Below are positions 21,174 through 29,173 of a stretch of DNA of 36,858 nt, piece after piece; position 1 is the first letter of the stretch, and every line of letters begins with the position of its first letter. The stretch covers positions 1-36,858 of the forward strand of contig JAFATA010000028.1 in the NCBI GenBank assembly GCA_019244165.1. Reading direction: 5' to 3'. Origin of the DNA: Pseudonocardiales bacterium. Lineage in GTDB: Bacteria; Actinomycetota; Actinomycetes; Mycobacteriales; Pseudonocardiaceae. The notes under the pieces are model-generated. The model searched no databases. It worked only from the letters and a program-made list of their open reading frames with translations, and was not told where the DNA came from. The position numbers and the translations under genes were made by a program.

Positions 21174-22322
21174 ATGCGCCGTCAGTTATTCGAGGCCGAC
21201 CATGAGGCTTTCCGGCAGAGTGTCCGCGCCTTCGTGAGCAAGGAGATCACGCCGCACCTGCGCGCCTGGGACGCTGCGGGCATCGTACCCCGGGAGCTGT
21301 TCACCACCGCCGGTGCGGCCGGCTTCCTCGGCATGGCGATCCCGGAACGCTTCGGTGGCGGCGGGGTGTCGGACTTCCGGTTCAACGCGGTGCTGAACGA
21401 GGAGATCATGCGCGCCGGGGCCTCCGGCGCGGGGCTCGGGCTGAGCCTGCACAACGACATCTGCCTGCCGTATTTCTTGGAGCTGGCGACCGACGAGCAG
21501 CAGCGGCGGTGGTTGCCGGGGATCGCCTCCGGAGAGCTGATCACGGCCATCGCGATGAGCGAGCCGGGGATGGGCTCAGACCTGGCGGGCATGGCGACGA
21601 CGGCGGTGGACCAATCTGGTCAATACCTGGTCAACGGATCGAAGACGTTCGTCAGCAACGGGATCAACGCCGATCTGGTCATCACCGCGGTGAAGACCGA
21701 TCCGCGGCACCCACATGAGGGGATAAGCCTGCTCGTGGTGGAGCGGGGGATGGCAGGCTTCGAGCGCGGCCGTAATCTCGCCAAGCTGGGCCAGCACGCC
21801 CAAGATACCGCTGAGTTGTTCTTCCGTGACGTCAAGGTGCCGGCCGCCAACCTGCTCGGTACGCACGGGCAGGGATTCGCCCACTTGGTAGACCGGCTGC
21901 CCCTGGAACGGCTGTCGATGGCCGTCTCCGCGGTGGCCGGGGCGCGGGCAGTGCTGGAGCTGACGCTGACCTACGTCAAGGACCGCACGGCATTCGGCCA
22001 GCCGATCGGATCGTTCCAGAACACCAAGTTCCGGCTGGCCGAGATGGTCACCGAGATCGACATCGCGCAGACGTTCACGGACCGTTGCATCCAGGCCCTC
22101 AACGAGGGCGAGCTGACTGCCGCCGACGCTGCCAAGGCCAAGTGGTGGTGCACCGAGCTGCAGGGCCGGGTGGTCGATGCGTGCCTGCAGCTGCACGGCG
22201 GCTACGGCTACATGCTCGAATACCCCATCGCCCGAGCCTTCGCCGACGCTCGCGTCACTCGGATCTACGGCGGCACCACCGAGATCATGAAGGAAGTGAT
22301 CGGCCGGTCACTGGGCCTATGA
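21174..22322 (+). CDS. Acyl-CoA dehydrogenase
   Basis: The 382-residue protein follows the acyl-CoA dehydrogenase pattern: an N-terminal helical domain, ITAIAMSEPGMGSDLAGM in the beta domain (FAD/substrate contact), DRTAFGQPIGSFQNTKFRLAEM in the C-terminal helical domain, and LHGGYGYMLEYPIAR...YGGTTEIMKEVI at the end. The tail holds the Tyr-Gly-Gly-Thr-x-Glu segment that carries the catalytic base in most members. It oxidises acyl-CoA to enoyl-CoA with FAD. Chain-length preference is not deducible. ATG at 21174 is chosen because aagaggga at 21156-21163 precedes it; the frame runs open to 21048 through the palindromes and is not credible there. It stands alone rather than in a beta-oxidation operon. 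Confidence 0.93.
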   Translation: MRRQLFEADHEAFRQSVRAFVSKEITPHLRAWDAAGIVPRELFTTAGAAGFLGMAIPERFGGGGVSDFRFNAVLNEEIMRAGASGAGLGLSLHNDICLPYFLELATDEQQRRWLPGIASGELITAIAMSEPGMGSDLAGMATTAVDQSGQYLVNGSKTFVSNGINADLVITAVKTDPRHPHEGISLLVVERGMAGFERGRNLAKLGQHAQDTAELFFRDVKVPAANLLGTHGQGFAHLVDRLPLERLSMAVSAVAGARAVLELTLTYVKDRTAFGQPIGSFQNTKFRLAEMVTEIDIAQTFTDRCIQALNEGELTAADAAKAKWWCTELQGRVVDACLQLHGGYGYMLEYPIARAFADARVTRIYGGTTEIMKEVIGRSLGL

Positions 22323-22348
22323 TCCGCTGGCGAAACCCGGTCGCCGGA

Positions 22349-22360
22349 CCCCGCACGGGG
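22349..22360. terminator. Short GC hairpin after the acyl-CoA dehydrogenase gene (weak)
   Basis: CCCCG-CA-CGGGG lies 27 bases after the stop codon. It has no T run and the stem is only 5 pairs, so it is a weak terminator candidate. The region to 22541 otherwise holds the leader of the SsgA-like gene; the 11-mer ATCACTTGGAG at 22392-22402 also occurs at 21088-21098. Confidence 0.25.
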
Positions 22361-22541
22361 ACCCGGTAGCTGCTGTGTCCGGCCCAGATACATCACTTGG
22401 AGTGAATGTAGGGGGCCAGAGGTACGTAGGGACATGCCTCGGCGATGTTTCTACTGAGCACATCAACTCATCTTGATCAACTGGCGAGCCCATCGGCTCG
22501 GCGAACATCGAATCCGAACCAGCACGGAGAGGCGGCCCAAG

Positions 22542-22964
22542 ATGACCGGCTACAGCAGTGAGGCCGTTGCCCATGACATGTTCGCGCTGCTGCACGAGGC
22601 CGCGGCGCCCGTGGTGACCCGCTGGACCTACTGGACCGACGATCCCTTCGCGGTGACTGTCGAGATCCAGACCCGCGGCAACCGCTTCGTCGACTGGGTG
22701 CTGGCCCGCGAGCTGCTCGTGACCGGGCTCAGCGCTCCCGCCGGGATCGGTGACGTGCGGGTGCGTCCAGCCACCATGGGCGAATGGGAAGTGACGCTGG
22801 TCGAGATCCGCTCACCCGACGGGCGCGCCGTGCTGGAGGTGGACCGCGACCTGCTGCGTCAGTTCGTCGAAGCCACCCTCGACCTGGTCCCGCTGGGCAG
22901 TGAGAGCATGCTCGTCGATATCGACGCCGAGATCGAGAAGATCACCAGAAGCTGCGCGGACTGA
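22542..22964 (+). CDS. SsgA-family sporulation/cell-division regulator
   Basis: A 140-residue protein whose pattern fits the SsgA-like (SALP) family: a W-T-Y-W-x-D-D-P-F-A-V-T-V stretch at about 27-40, a W-V-L-A-R-E-L-L segment near 53-60, GDVRV and then VEIRSPDGRAVLEVDRDLL, ending in an acidic helix. Family members occur only in morphologically complex actinobacteria, where they position septa and control peptidoglycan maintenance together with FtsZ and MreB; some are general growth regulators rather than sporulation proteins. ATG at 22542 has cggagagg at about 22525-22532. The stop codon lies inside a four-fold CTGAG tandem repeat (22961-22980). Confidence 0.8.
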   Translation: MTGYSSEAVAHDMFALLHEAAAPVVTRWTYWTDDPFAVTVEIQTRGNRFVDWVLARELLVTGLSAPAGIGDVRVRPATMGEWEVTLVEIRSPDGRAVLEVDRDLLRQFVEATLDLVPLGSESMLVDIDAEIEKITRSCAD

Positions 22965-23001
22965 GCTGAGCTGAGCTGAGGGCGTATCCGGATACACGCC
23001 C
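22961..23001. terminator. (CTGAG)4 repeat followed by a hairpin
   Basis: Four exact copies of CTGAG occupy 22961-22980 and include the stop of the SsgA-like gene. They run directly into a hairpin at 22980-23001 with GGGCGT/ACGCCC outer arms around the palindrome GTATCCGGATAC. There is no T tract, as is usual for actinobacterial terminators. Change in repeat number would alter only the 3' untranslated region. Confidence 0.5.
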
Positions 23002-23008
23002 ACGGAAC

Positions 23009-23767
23009 TCAAAGACAATGAGCTAGTGCACCGGACTCGGAGATCACCATTTGTGTGCGTTCAGCGACAATACGTGTCGCTGAACGCACACAAATGGTGA
23101 TCAATCCTTGTCGACCGCCAGACAGCACGGTCGGATTCAGCTGAATCAGATTGCTGGCGTTTCTCCGGCTGTCTACGGTTCGTGACGGGATGTTTTCGGG
23201 GTCGGGACCTCCCAGGGTTTCACCCACGCCCTTGGCGGGCCGCTTCTCCATGGCGGCCATCAACGGCAAGGCCGTGGCACCGTCCAAGGATTCCCGGATG
23301 ATGTCGGCGTGCCCGGCGTGACGGGCGGTCTCCTCGATCAGGTGCAGCAGAACCCGCCGCACCGACCACGCTGTGACGTCGGCCGGCCAGGCCACTCCCG
23401 GCGGAACTGGCACGGTTTGCCCAAGGTCGGGGATCTTAGCGATGACTGAGTCGGTCTCCTGGGCCGCTTGGTCGTACAGAGCGAGCGCGCCGGCCAAGGT
23501 CTCCTCGGGTGTGAGGTGGAAGCTGGCGCGGTGGTTGTCGGCCGACCGCTCCTGCTCGCGCTGCAGGACAATGCTCATACACCCTCGCTCAGCGGTCGCG
23601 AGATGCTTGATCAGGCCCCCGACACTGAGCGAGCTTGCGGTGGGAGTCGCTCGGGCCTGTTCATCGGTCAGCCCGCATGCGGTGAAGCGAAGCACCAGAC
23701 GCTGCTGGCCGAGGTAAGCCAGCAGCCCCTCGCGCTCTGTGGGTACCTCCTCGTCAAAGGGTTCCAC
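23009..23767 (-). CDS. DinB/DUF664 family protein with an aberrant C-terminal extension
   Basis: Residues 1 to about 176 fit the DinB-like (DUF664) four-helix fold: LVLRFTACGLTDEQARATP, SVGGLIKHLATAERG (His55) and HLIEETARHAGHADIIRESL near 142-161 with His142, His150 and His153 as likely metal ligands. Relatives include mycothiol- and bacillithiol-dependent transferases; the exact activity is unknown. Relatives end soon after this point, but here the frame continues about 70 residues. Part of this tail (LITICVRSATRIVAERTQMV) is simply the translation of a 61-bp hairpin, so the original stop appears to have been lost and replaced by inserted or rearranged sequence. Start at 23767 is the first ATG of the fold. 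Confidence 0.7.
   Translation of the reverse strand: MEPFDEEVPTEREGLLAYLGQQRLVLRFTACGLTDEQARATPTASSLSVGGLIKHLATAERGCMSIVLQREQERSADNHRASFHLTPEETLAGALALYDQAAQETDSVIAKIPDLGQTVPVPPGVAWPADVTAWSVRRVLLHLIEETARHAGHADIIRESLDGATALPLMAAMEKRPAKGVGETLGGPDPENIPSRTVDSRRNASNLIQLNPTVLSGGRQGLITICVRSATRIVAERTQMVISESGALAHCL
23042..23102. repeat. 28+28 bp perfect inverted repeat with 5-base loop
   Basis: The left arm 23042-23069 and right arm 23075-23102 are perfectly complementary, separated by ATACG. The element begins and ends with GATCACC/GGTGATC. It sits between the convergent SsgA-like and DinB-like genes and inside the translated tail of the latter. It could be a strong bidirectional terminator, or a REP/MITE-like mobile palindrome; a mobile origin would explain the extended DinB reading frame. 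Confidence 0.85.
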
Positions 23768-23785
23768 TAGCCCGGGGCGCGGGGC

Positions 23786-24643
23786 TCAGGTGCGCCGGGC
23801 TAGGGCAGCTCGGATGGTGCGCACCATGCGCTCGGGGTCTCGGAGTAGCGCAGCGGTCACGAAGACGATCTCCCAGCCGGCGGCCTGCACCCGGTTCAGT
23901 CGTTCTCGGTCCCAGTTGAGCGCCCAGAGTTCGCCCTCGCGCCAGCTACCGTCGTACTCCACAGTGACGCGCTGCTCGATGAAGGCCAGGTCGACGCGGG
24001 CGAGTCGGCCTGTTGGATCCTCGATCCAGTGCTGTGGTTGCGGGTGTAGTCCATCCAGCACCAGCCACACTCGCACCCGCGCCTGGCGGTCGTGACTCCG
24101 CTCGCGGGTCGGCGAGCTGTACGGCAGGCGCGCCAGCACGTTGCTCGACCATAAACCGTATCTCGGGCAGTATCACTAACCGGGCACGGAGCACCGCATC
24201 GAAGTCCGCGACCGCATCTGGGAGCGCCCGATCTAGGAGGAGGTCCAGCGCCGTCCGCCCGGGCGTGGCGAGACGCATCCCCGACCACGGAATCCATTCG
24301 TCGGACCGCAGTGCGGTCCGACGAGCAGCCAGACCGCTACCACGGACCACTCGGGTGCCGGGCGGCACCAGCACCTCGACGGGAGCGTCGGCCCGGGCGA
24401 GTACGACGCCGCGTAGCGTGGCGGCTGACCCGCCCGTGATGACCGCTGACGGCGGGAGCGCCAGCCCGGCTCCAGTGCAGTACAACTCATGCGTTTGCGC
24501 CACGCTGGCCAGCGAATACACGCCCTGGAAGAGCCGCCGCACCGCTGGCTCAGGAGTTGGCTGCGGCTGAGCACCCCATCGCGCACCGCGTCGCTGCCCC
24601 GGAACACCGGCGCTAGGCCATTGAGATTGATGTGTCTCCCCAC
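23786..24643 (-). pseudogene. AbiEi/DUF559-type protein gene, broken by two frameshifts
   Basis: Three frames must be joined. The N-terminal part is INLNGLAPVFRGSDAVRDGV (frame from about 24643, GTG start likely). After about 24555 follows VRRLFQGVYSLASV...AVITGGSAATLRGV...ALRSDEWIPW...TPGRTALDLL, the usual actinobacterial 'type IV toxin-antitoxin AbiEi-like' body. After about 24085 follows VRVWLVLDGLHPQPQ...RVDLAFIEQRVTVEYDG...NWDRERLNRVQAAGWEIV, a DUF559/very-short-patch-repair-like endonuclease fold with its acidic D-x(n)-E-Y-D motif. Proteins of this architecture (about 290 residues) are abundant in actinomycetes and poorly characterised. As read, no single frame encodes more than part of it. 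It is divergent from menC across about 150 bases. Confidence 0.7.
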
Positions 24644-24794
24644 GCTCTGCACTGTGCCGCGATCCTGTCGAACATCCAAACGACCATCCACAGGCAGGCA
24701 CCAGCTGTCCCCAGCCTGGAAGCCATAAGGTTCAAGTTGGCCACCGTATGAGGTCACCCCAGAGCCAAGAGGCTGCACTTGGAGAGCTACCAAC

Positions 24795-25802
24795 ATGGAC
24801 TTTGAGGGTGCACGGGTTTATGCGATACCGCTGACGACGCGGTTTCGGGGTATTACCGTTCGGGAAGGGATGTTGATACAGGGGCCTGCCGGGTGGGGTG
24901 AGTTCTGCCCGTTCCGGGAGTACGACGACCGGGAGGCGGCGAACTGGCTAGCCACCGCGATCGAGGCGGCAACCCTTGGGTGGCCCGAGCCGGTCCGTGA
25001 TCGTGTCCCGGTGAACTGCACCGTCCCGGCGGTAGGCCCGCACCGTGCCCACGAGATCGTGTCCGGCTCCGGGTGCCATACGGCAAAGGTCAAGGTCGCC
25101 GATCACCCCGACGCACTCAATGAGGACCTGGCTCGCCTCGAGGCGGTGCGTGACGCCCTCGGCCCGCAGGGGGCGATCCGCGTGGACGCCAACGGCGGGT
25201 GGGACACCGACACGGCGGTGGCGGTGATCCCGCGGCTGGACCGGGCGGCTGGCGGGTTGCAGTACGTGGAGCAGCCCTGCCGCAGCATCGAGGAACTGGC
25301 CGCGGTGCGCCGCCGGGTCGCGGTGCCGATCGCTGCCGATGAGTCCATCCGCCGAGCCGAGGATCCACTTCGGGTAGCCCTCGCGGCAGCCGCCGACATT
25401 GCGGTCATCAAGTGCACCCCGTTAGGTGGGGTCCACCGCTCGTTGCAGGTCGCCGAGGCTGCGGGGCTGCCCTGTGTGGTGTCCTCCGCGCTGGAAACCA
25501 GCGTCGGTCTGGCCGCGCAGCTCGCCTTGGCCGGGGCGCTGCCGGACCTGGACTTCGCCTGCGGCCTGGGCACCCTCTCGTTGCTGAGCGGCGACGTGGT
25601 GCACGAGCGCGACTCGCTGCGGCCCGTGGCGGGCTGCCTGCCCGTGCCCCGCACACCCCCTGCCCCGGACCCCGCCTTGCTGGACACCTACGCCCTGAGC
25701 GACCCAGCGCAACAGCAGCACTGGCGGGCCCGGCTCCGTCGGGTCCGCTTAGCATGGGCTGAGGCAAGCCACGATCAGGCCGGATGGAGGGCAGGTGGCT
25801 GA
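24795..25802 (+). CDS. menC: o-Succinylbenzoate synthase (MenC)
   Basis: Member of the enolase superfamily with the MenC layout: a short N-terminal lid (residues 1-90), the Lys pair in HTAKVKV, metal ligands in VDANGGW, YVEQP and ADES, and the opposite lysine in AVIKCTPLGG. It dehydrates SHCHC to o-succinylbenzoate in menaquinone synthesis, fitting an aerobic actinobacterium that uses menaquinone. Length 335 is normal for actinobacterial MenC. ATG at 24795 has ggagag about 10 bases upstream. Its 3' end overlaps the blaI-type gene by 8 bases, so the two are likely cotranscribed; no other men gene is in the window. Confidence 0.92.
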   Translation: MDFEGARVYAIPLTTRFRGITVREGMLIQGPAGWGEFCPFREYDDREAANWLATAIEAATLGWPEPVRDRVPVNCTVPAVGPHRAHEIVSGSGCHTAKVKVADHPDALNEDLARLEAVRDALGPQGAIRVDANGGWDTDTAVAVIPRLDRAAGGLQYVEQPCRSIEELAAVRRRVAVPIAADESIRRAEDPLRVALAAAADIAVIKCTPLGGVHRSLQVAEAAGLPCVVSSALETSVGLAAQLALAGALPDLDFACGLGTLSLLSGDVVHERDSLRPVAGCLPVPRTPPAPDPALLDTYALSDPAQQQHWRARLRRVRLAWAEASHDQAGWRAGG

Positions 25803-26184
25803 TCGAGCGACCCGGGATCACACAGCCCGGGGTGCGCGGCGGGCGGCCGGCGAACTGGAGGCCGAAGTGCTCGCCGCGTTATGGGCCGCCGACGGGCCGC
25901 TCACCGCGGCCCACGTGCGGCGGGCGGTCGGCGGGGGGCTGGCCTACAACACCGTGCAGACCATCCTGGTCCGGTTGTATGACAAGGGGCTGATCGGGCG
26001 GGTGGCCGACGGTCGTCGCCACGAGTATTTCCCGGTCAAGGGCGCCGAAGAACTCGCTGCCGAGCAGATGCAAGCGTTGCTGAGCCGCGGCCGGAACCGG
26101 CAGGCCGTGCTGCAGCGGTTCGCCACCTCGCTGTCGGTGGAAGACGCCCGGTTGCTCCGGGCGATGCTGCGGCGGCGCCCATGA
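25795..26184 (+). CDS. BlaI/MecI/CopY-family winged-helix repressor
   Basis: A 129-residue protein with the family layout: winged helix (ELEAEVLAALWAADGPLTAAHV, then YNTVQTILVRLYDKGLIGR), a wing RRHEYFPV, and a helical C-terminal dimerisation part. These repressors bind inverted repeats with TACA/TGTA half sites and are usually inactivated by cleavage through a partner BlaR1/M56 membrane peptidase, which follows here with a 4-base ATGA overlap. GTG at 25795 overlaps the end of menC. No beta-lactamase is nearby, but two TACA-N3-TGTA sites lie in front of envelope genes 1-3 kb downstream. Confidence 0.9.
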   Translation: MADRATRDHTARGARRAAGELEAEVLAALWAADGPLTAAHVRRAVGGGLAYNTVQTILVRLYDKGLIGRVADGRRHEYFPVKGAEELAAEQMQALLSRGRNRQAVLQRFATSLSVEDARLLRAMLRRRP

Positions 26185-27083
26185 CGATCAGCGTGTATGT
26201 GCCGGCGGCGCTGTCGCTGCTGTTGGCCGCGATAAGCCGGATCGTCGTCGTTCGGACCGCGCCGACGCGAGCCGCCGCGTTCGTGGTGGCCGCTATGTTG
26301 TGCGCCGCGGCGGCGACCTGGGGCCTGGTCCTGTTGTCGGCCACCTTGCTGGGCGCTACGTCCCTGGTCGCCGATGAAGCCCTGGAGCGCGGAGTGCAGC
26401 TGCAGGATCCGGTGCCCAAGCTGATCGGGGTCACCGCCGTGCTCCTGCTGATCTTGGGCGCAGCCCGGGTAGCGAGGGTCCTGCGGGCCCGTCGGGCCAC
26501 GACCCGGGAGCTGCAGGCGGTATGCAGCTCCTGCGGGAACGGGGAACTGGCCGTCGTGGCGTTAGACGCTCCGCACGCCTTCGCCGTGCCGGGCCATCCA
26601 GGTCGGATCCTGGTCACTCGTGGCCTGTTGTCAGTGCTGGATGGTGATGAGCGCCGGGTTGTGCTGGCTCATGAGCGGGCGCACCTGCGCAGCAGGCACC
26701 ATTGGCTCCGGGCGGCCACCGAGATCTGCGCCGCCGTCAATCCGCTCCTGATCCCGGTGCGGGAGGCGGTGGCTTTTCTCGTCGAGCGCAGCGCCGATGA
26801 ACACGCCGCAGCGGTGACAGGCAGCCGGGAGCTGGTCGCTCGAGCGCTGACCAAAGCGGCGTTGGCCAGCCCAGCCGCCGGGCGGGTGCCGCTCTGGCCG
26901 GCTGCCCTGCGCTTCGCCGGGTGCGCAGTGTCGGCCCGGGTCGCCGCGCTGCACTCCGCCCCGCCCCGGCCTGAGCCCCTGGTGCCCAGTGGTGTGCTGG
27001 CGCTGGGCGTGGCCACCACCATCGCCGCGGTACAGGCCACGATCGCGTTCTACCAGCTCATCTACTGGTTGTGGCCGACCTGA
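26181..27083 (+). CDS. M56-family membrane metallopeptidase (BlaR1-like)
   Basis: About 300 residues with three or four hydrophobic segments (two near the N terminus, 8-65; one around 85-105; one at the C terminus) and a zinc-protease site HERAH at 164-168, with ERSADEHA downstream likely giving the third ligand. Bacterial BlaR1/MecR1 proteins carry an extra external sensor domain; this short type, common in actinobacteria, lacks it, so the signal is probably sensed within the membrane. It should cleave or otherwise inactivate the adjacent BlaI-type repressor. ATG at 26181 overlaps the repressor stop, which implies translational coupling. Confidence 0.88.
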   Translation: MTISVYVPAALSLLLAAISRIVVVRTAPTRAAAFVVAAMLCAAAATWGLVLLSATLLGATSLVADEALERGVQLQDPVPKLIGVTAVLLLILGAARVARVLRARRATTRELQAVCSSCGNGELAVVALDAPHAFAVPGHPGRILVTRGLLSVLDGDERRVVLAHERAHLRSRHHWLRAATEICAAVNPLLIPVREAVAFLVERSADEHAAAVTGSRELVARALTKAALASPAAGRVPLWPAALRFAGCAVSARVAALHSAPPRPEPLVPSGVLALGVATTIAAVQATIAFYQLIYWLWPT

Positions 27084-27171
27084 CGGGCAGCTGCGCCGTC
27101 CGGGGAGCTACCCCGAGTTAACTCTGAGCGAAACTTTCCGGGCGAATCGTCACGCCACGCAACATCCGCTA

Positions 27172-27194
27172 GTCTCTTACACGCTGTAGGAGAC
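27172..27194. promoter_or_regulatory. Imperfect palindrome with TACA-N3-TGTA core upstream of the glycosyltransferase
   Basis: GTCTC and GAGAC arms flank TACA-CGC-TGTA, with one mismatched pair between. It lies 46 bases before the glycosyltransferase start. The core resembles BlaI/CopY-type operators (TACA-N2-TGTA in the known Firmicutes sites), though the spacer here is 3. A second site with the same core is at 29147-29161. Confidence 0.5.
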
Positions 27195-27239
27195 AGTCCT
27201 GATACGGCCAGGTGTCGCGTGGAATGAGGTAGGGGACCA

Positions 27240-28382
27240 ATGGGCGGACGGGCAACGGAAGCGCCAGCACGGGTGCTAGTCATCTCGGGCAGCGTCGGCG
27301 CGGGCCACGACGGCGCGGCCGACGAGCTGATCAGCCGGCTTTCCAGGTTGGGCGTTGCGGCGGACCGCCGGGACTACCTGGACGCGCTGCCCCGGATATT
27401 CCAGTACGTGCTGCGGGATGGCTACCGGTTGAGCGTCGGGTACGCGCCGGCGTTTTTCGATTGGTTATTTGCCAACTTGGAGCGCACCGGTTGGGTGCGG
27501 CGGGTCGCCCTGTGGCTGTGCCGTCTCGCGCAGCGCGACGTGTTGCGCTGGGTTGGCGATCATGACGTCGTGGTGTCCACCTACATGTTGGCCAGCCAGA
27601 CATTGGGTCAGCTCAAGGAAGCCAGGTTGGTGGACGCCACCCTGGTGACCTTCCTCACCGACCCGGCGGTGCACCGGACGTGGGTGCATCCCGCCGTCGA
27701 GCACCACCTGACGGTGACCGAGGCCACCGCGCGGATGGGACAGCTGGTCTATGGCACCCCGATGCGGGCCGTCGGGGGCCTGGTATCCCCTCGGTTCGCC
27801 CCGGCGCCCGGCGCAACCGATCGCGACCAGGCCACTCGTGATCGGTTGCGCGCCGAGCTGGGACTGTCCCCCGACGCCCTGGTGGTGCTCCTGGCGACCG
27901 GGTCGCTGGGGATGGGCGACGTGCCCCATGTGGTACAGGCGATCAGATCATCCGGTGTCGTGGAGGTGGTGGTGCTCTGCGGGCGCAACGACCGGCTCCG
28001 CAAACGGTTGTCGGTCCAGCCCGGCGTGGTCGCGCTGGGCTGGCGCGAGGATGTCCCGGAGCTGATGGCAGCCGCCGACGTGCTGGTGCACAACGCAGGC
28101 GGGCTGTCGCTGACCGAGGCGTTGACCGCCGGGCTGCCCGCAGTGACCTACCGGCCCATCCCTGGGCACGGGATCGCCAACTCCCAGATTCTCGCTGAGG
28201 CTGGACTGGCGCCCTGGCCGCAGGATGAAACCGAGCTGATCGAAGCGGTCCGCAAGCAGGCCGTGCACCGGGGCGATCCCAGCCACGTGGTGCGTCACCC
28301 GGACGCCGCCGCATTCGTGCTCGGCGTGCTCACCGAACGCGGCCAGCACACTGTCCCCGATCAGGACTCACGACCGGCTTGA
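27240..28382 (+). CDS. MGDG-synthase/MurG-like glycosyltransferase (GT28 fold)
   Basis: The 380-residue protein begins with a nucleotide-sugar transferase GSVGAGHDGAADEL loop (about residues 18-31), the hallmark of the MGDG synthase N-domain, and its C-terminal domain has LLATGSLGMGDVPHVV, VLCGRN and the donor-binding HNAGGLSLTEAL, YRPIPGHGIANS. Relatives transfer glucose, galactose or GlcNAc to diacylglycerol or lipid-linked acceptors on the inner membrane face. The acceptor is unknown. ATG at 27240 has gaggtagggg close upstream. A TACA-N3-TGTA palindrome lies upstream. Its 3' end overlaps the convergent deacetylase gene by 15 bases. Confidence 0.85.
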   Translation: MGGRATEAPARVLVISGSVGAGHDGAADELISRLSRLGVAADRRDYLDALPRIFQYVLRDGYRLSVGYAPAFFDWLFANLERTGWVRRVALWLCRLAQRDVLRWVGDHDVVVSTYMLASQTLGQLKEARLVDATLVTFLTDPAVHRTWVHPAVEHHLTVTEATARMGQLVYGTPMRAVGGLVSPRFAPAPGATDRDQATRDRLRAELGLSPDALVVLLATGSLGMGDVPHVVQAIRSSGVVEVVVLCGRNDRLRKRLSVQPGVVALGWREDVPELMAAADVLVHNAGGLSLTEALTAGLPAVTYRPIPGHGIANSQILAEAGLAPWPQDETELIEAVRKQAVHRGDPSHVVRHPDAAAFVLGVLTERGQHTVPDQDSRPA

Positions 28383-29126
28383 GGCGGGCCTGCCCGCGAA
28401 GTGCTCGCGCAGTGGCCCGACGGTGCAGCCCAGCTGATCGGCCAGCTCAGCCAACCGGGGTAGCGCCTGCACCGTGCTCCGCCAACTCCCGGCCACCCGG
28501 GCCGCACAGTCCGAATCGTGCAGCAGCACCGTGCCGCCCGGCCTGAGCTGGTTGCTGAGGAGGTGGACCACCTGGGCCGGGCTGGGGGCTTCCCAGTCGC
28601 GGCCCCACGCTGTCCACAGCACCGGGGCCAGCCCGGCGCGGCAGGCAGCGATCAGCGACCCCAGCGTGAGCACCCCATAGGGTGGACGAAACCAACTCGG
28701 CCGTACCCCCGTCGCCGCCGTCACCACCGCTACCGCGCGCACGAGGTCCCGGTGCACGTCGGCTGGTCCGCGGGCCAGGTGGTTGCGGTGGCTGAACCCG
28801 TGGACCGCGGCCTCATGCCCAGCGCCCACCACCGCCGCCGCCACCTCCGGATACCGCTCCACCTGCGCTCCGAGCATGAAGAACGTGGCCTTCCAGCCGA
28901 GCTGACCCAGCGTGTGGAGCACCGCAGGGGTGCCCTCAGGGTCGGGTCCGTCGTCGAAGGTCAAGGCCACGCTGCCCGCAGCGCCGATGCCGGCCAGCTC
29001 AGGACACAGCGCCGCGCGCAGCACCCGGGCACGAAGCAGCGCCGGAGCCGTCCAGGCGGCTAGTGCGGCCCCCGCAGCGGCCGCACTAGCCGCCACATCC
29101 AGTACCGGGGGAACTCGACCCCACAT
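28368..29126 (-). CDS. Polysaccharide deacetylase (NodB domain), membrane-anchored
   Basis: The NodB core is complete: LTFDDGPDPEGT with Asp58/Asp59 (residues 55-66), VHGFSHRNH with His109 and His113, RPPYG near 150, W-G-R-D-W and VLLHDSD near 200. A hydrophobic N terminus (residues about 8-32) should anchor it outside the membrane. It is expected to remove acetyl groups from an N-acetyl sugar polymer or lipid-linked sugar. The ATG at 29126 has no ribosome binding site, but TAGACT six bases upstream on its strand would give a leaderless transcript. It shares a 47-base divergent promoter with the transporter gene that contains a TACA-N3-TGTA site. Confidence 0.87.
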   Translation of the reverse strand: MWGRVPPVLDVAASAAAAGAALAAWTAPALLRARVLRAALCPELAGIGAAGSVALTFDDGPDPEGTPAVLHTLGQLGWKATFFMLGAQVERYPEVAAAVVGAGHEAAVHGFSHRNHLARGPADVHRDLVRAVAVVTAATGVRPSWFRPPYGVLTLGSLIAACRAGLAPVLWTAWGRDWEAPSPAQVVHLLSNQLRPGGTVLLHDSDCAARVAGSWRSTVQALPRLAELADQLGCTVGPLREHFAGRPASSRS

Positions 29127-29146
29127 CGGGCTAGTCTAATAGCTCA

Positions 29147-29161
29147 CCTACACTCTGTAGG
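29147..29161. promoter_or_regulatory. CCTACA-CTC-TGTAGG palindrome between divergent genes
   Basis: A perfect inverted repeat with 6-base arms and a 3-base centre lies in the 47-base gap between the deacetylase and the transporter. It has the same TACA-N3-TGTA core as the site at 27172-27194. Its placement would allow one repressor dimer to control both promoters. The BlaI-type repressor encoded at 25795-26184 is the natural candidate. Confidence 0.55.
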
Positions 29162-29173
29162 CTTGGTGACGAT

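Noticed and set aside
24776..24784. CACTTGGAG before menC, shared with 21090-21098 and 22394-22402
   Set aside because: At menC it overlaps the probable ribosome binding site and nine bases can recur by chance; kept only as a minor note for the other two sites.
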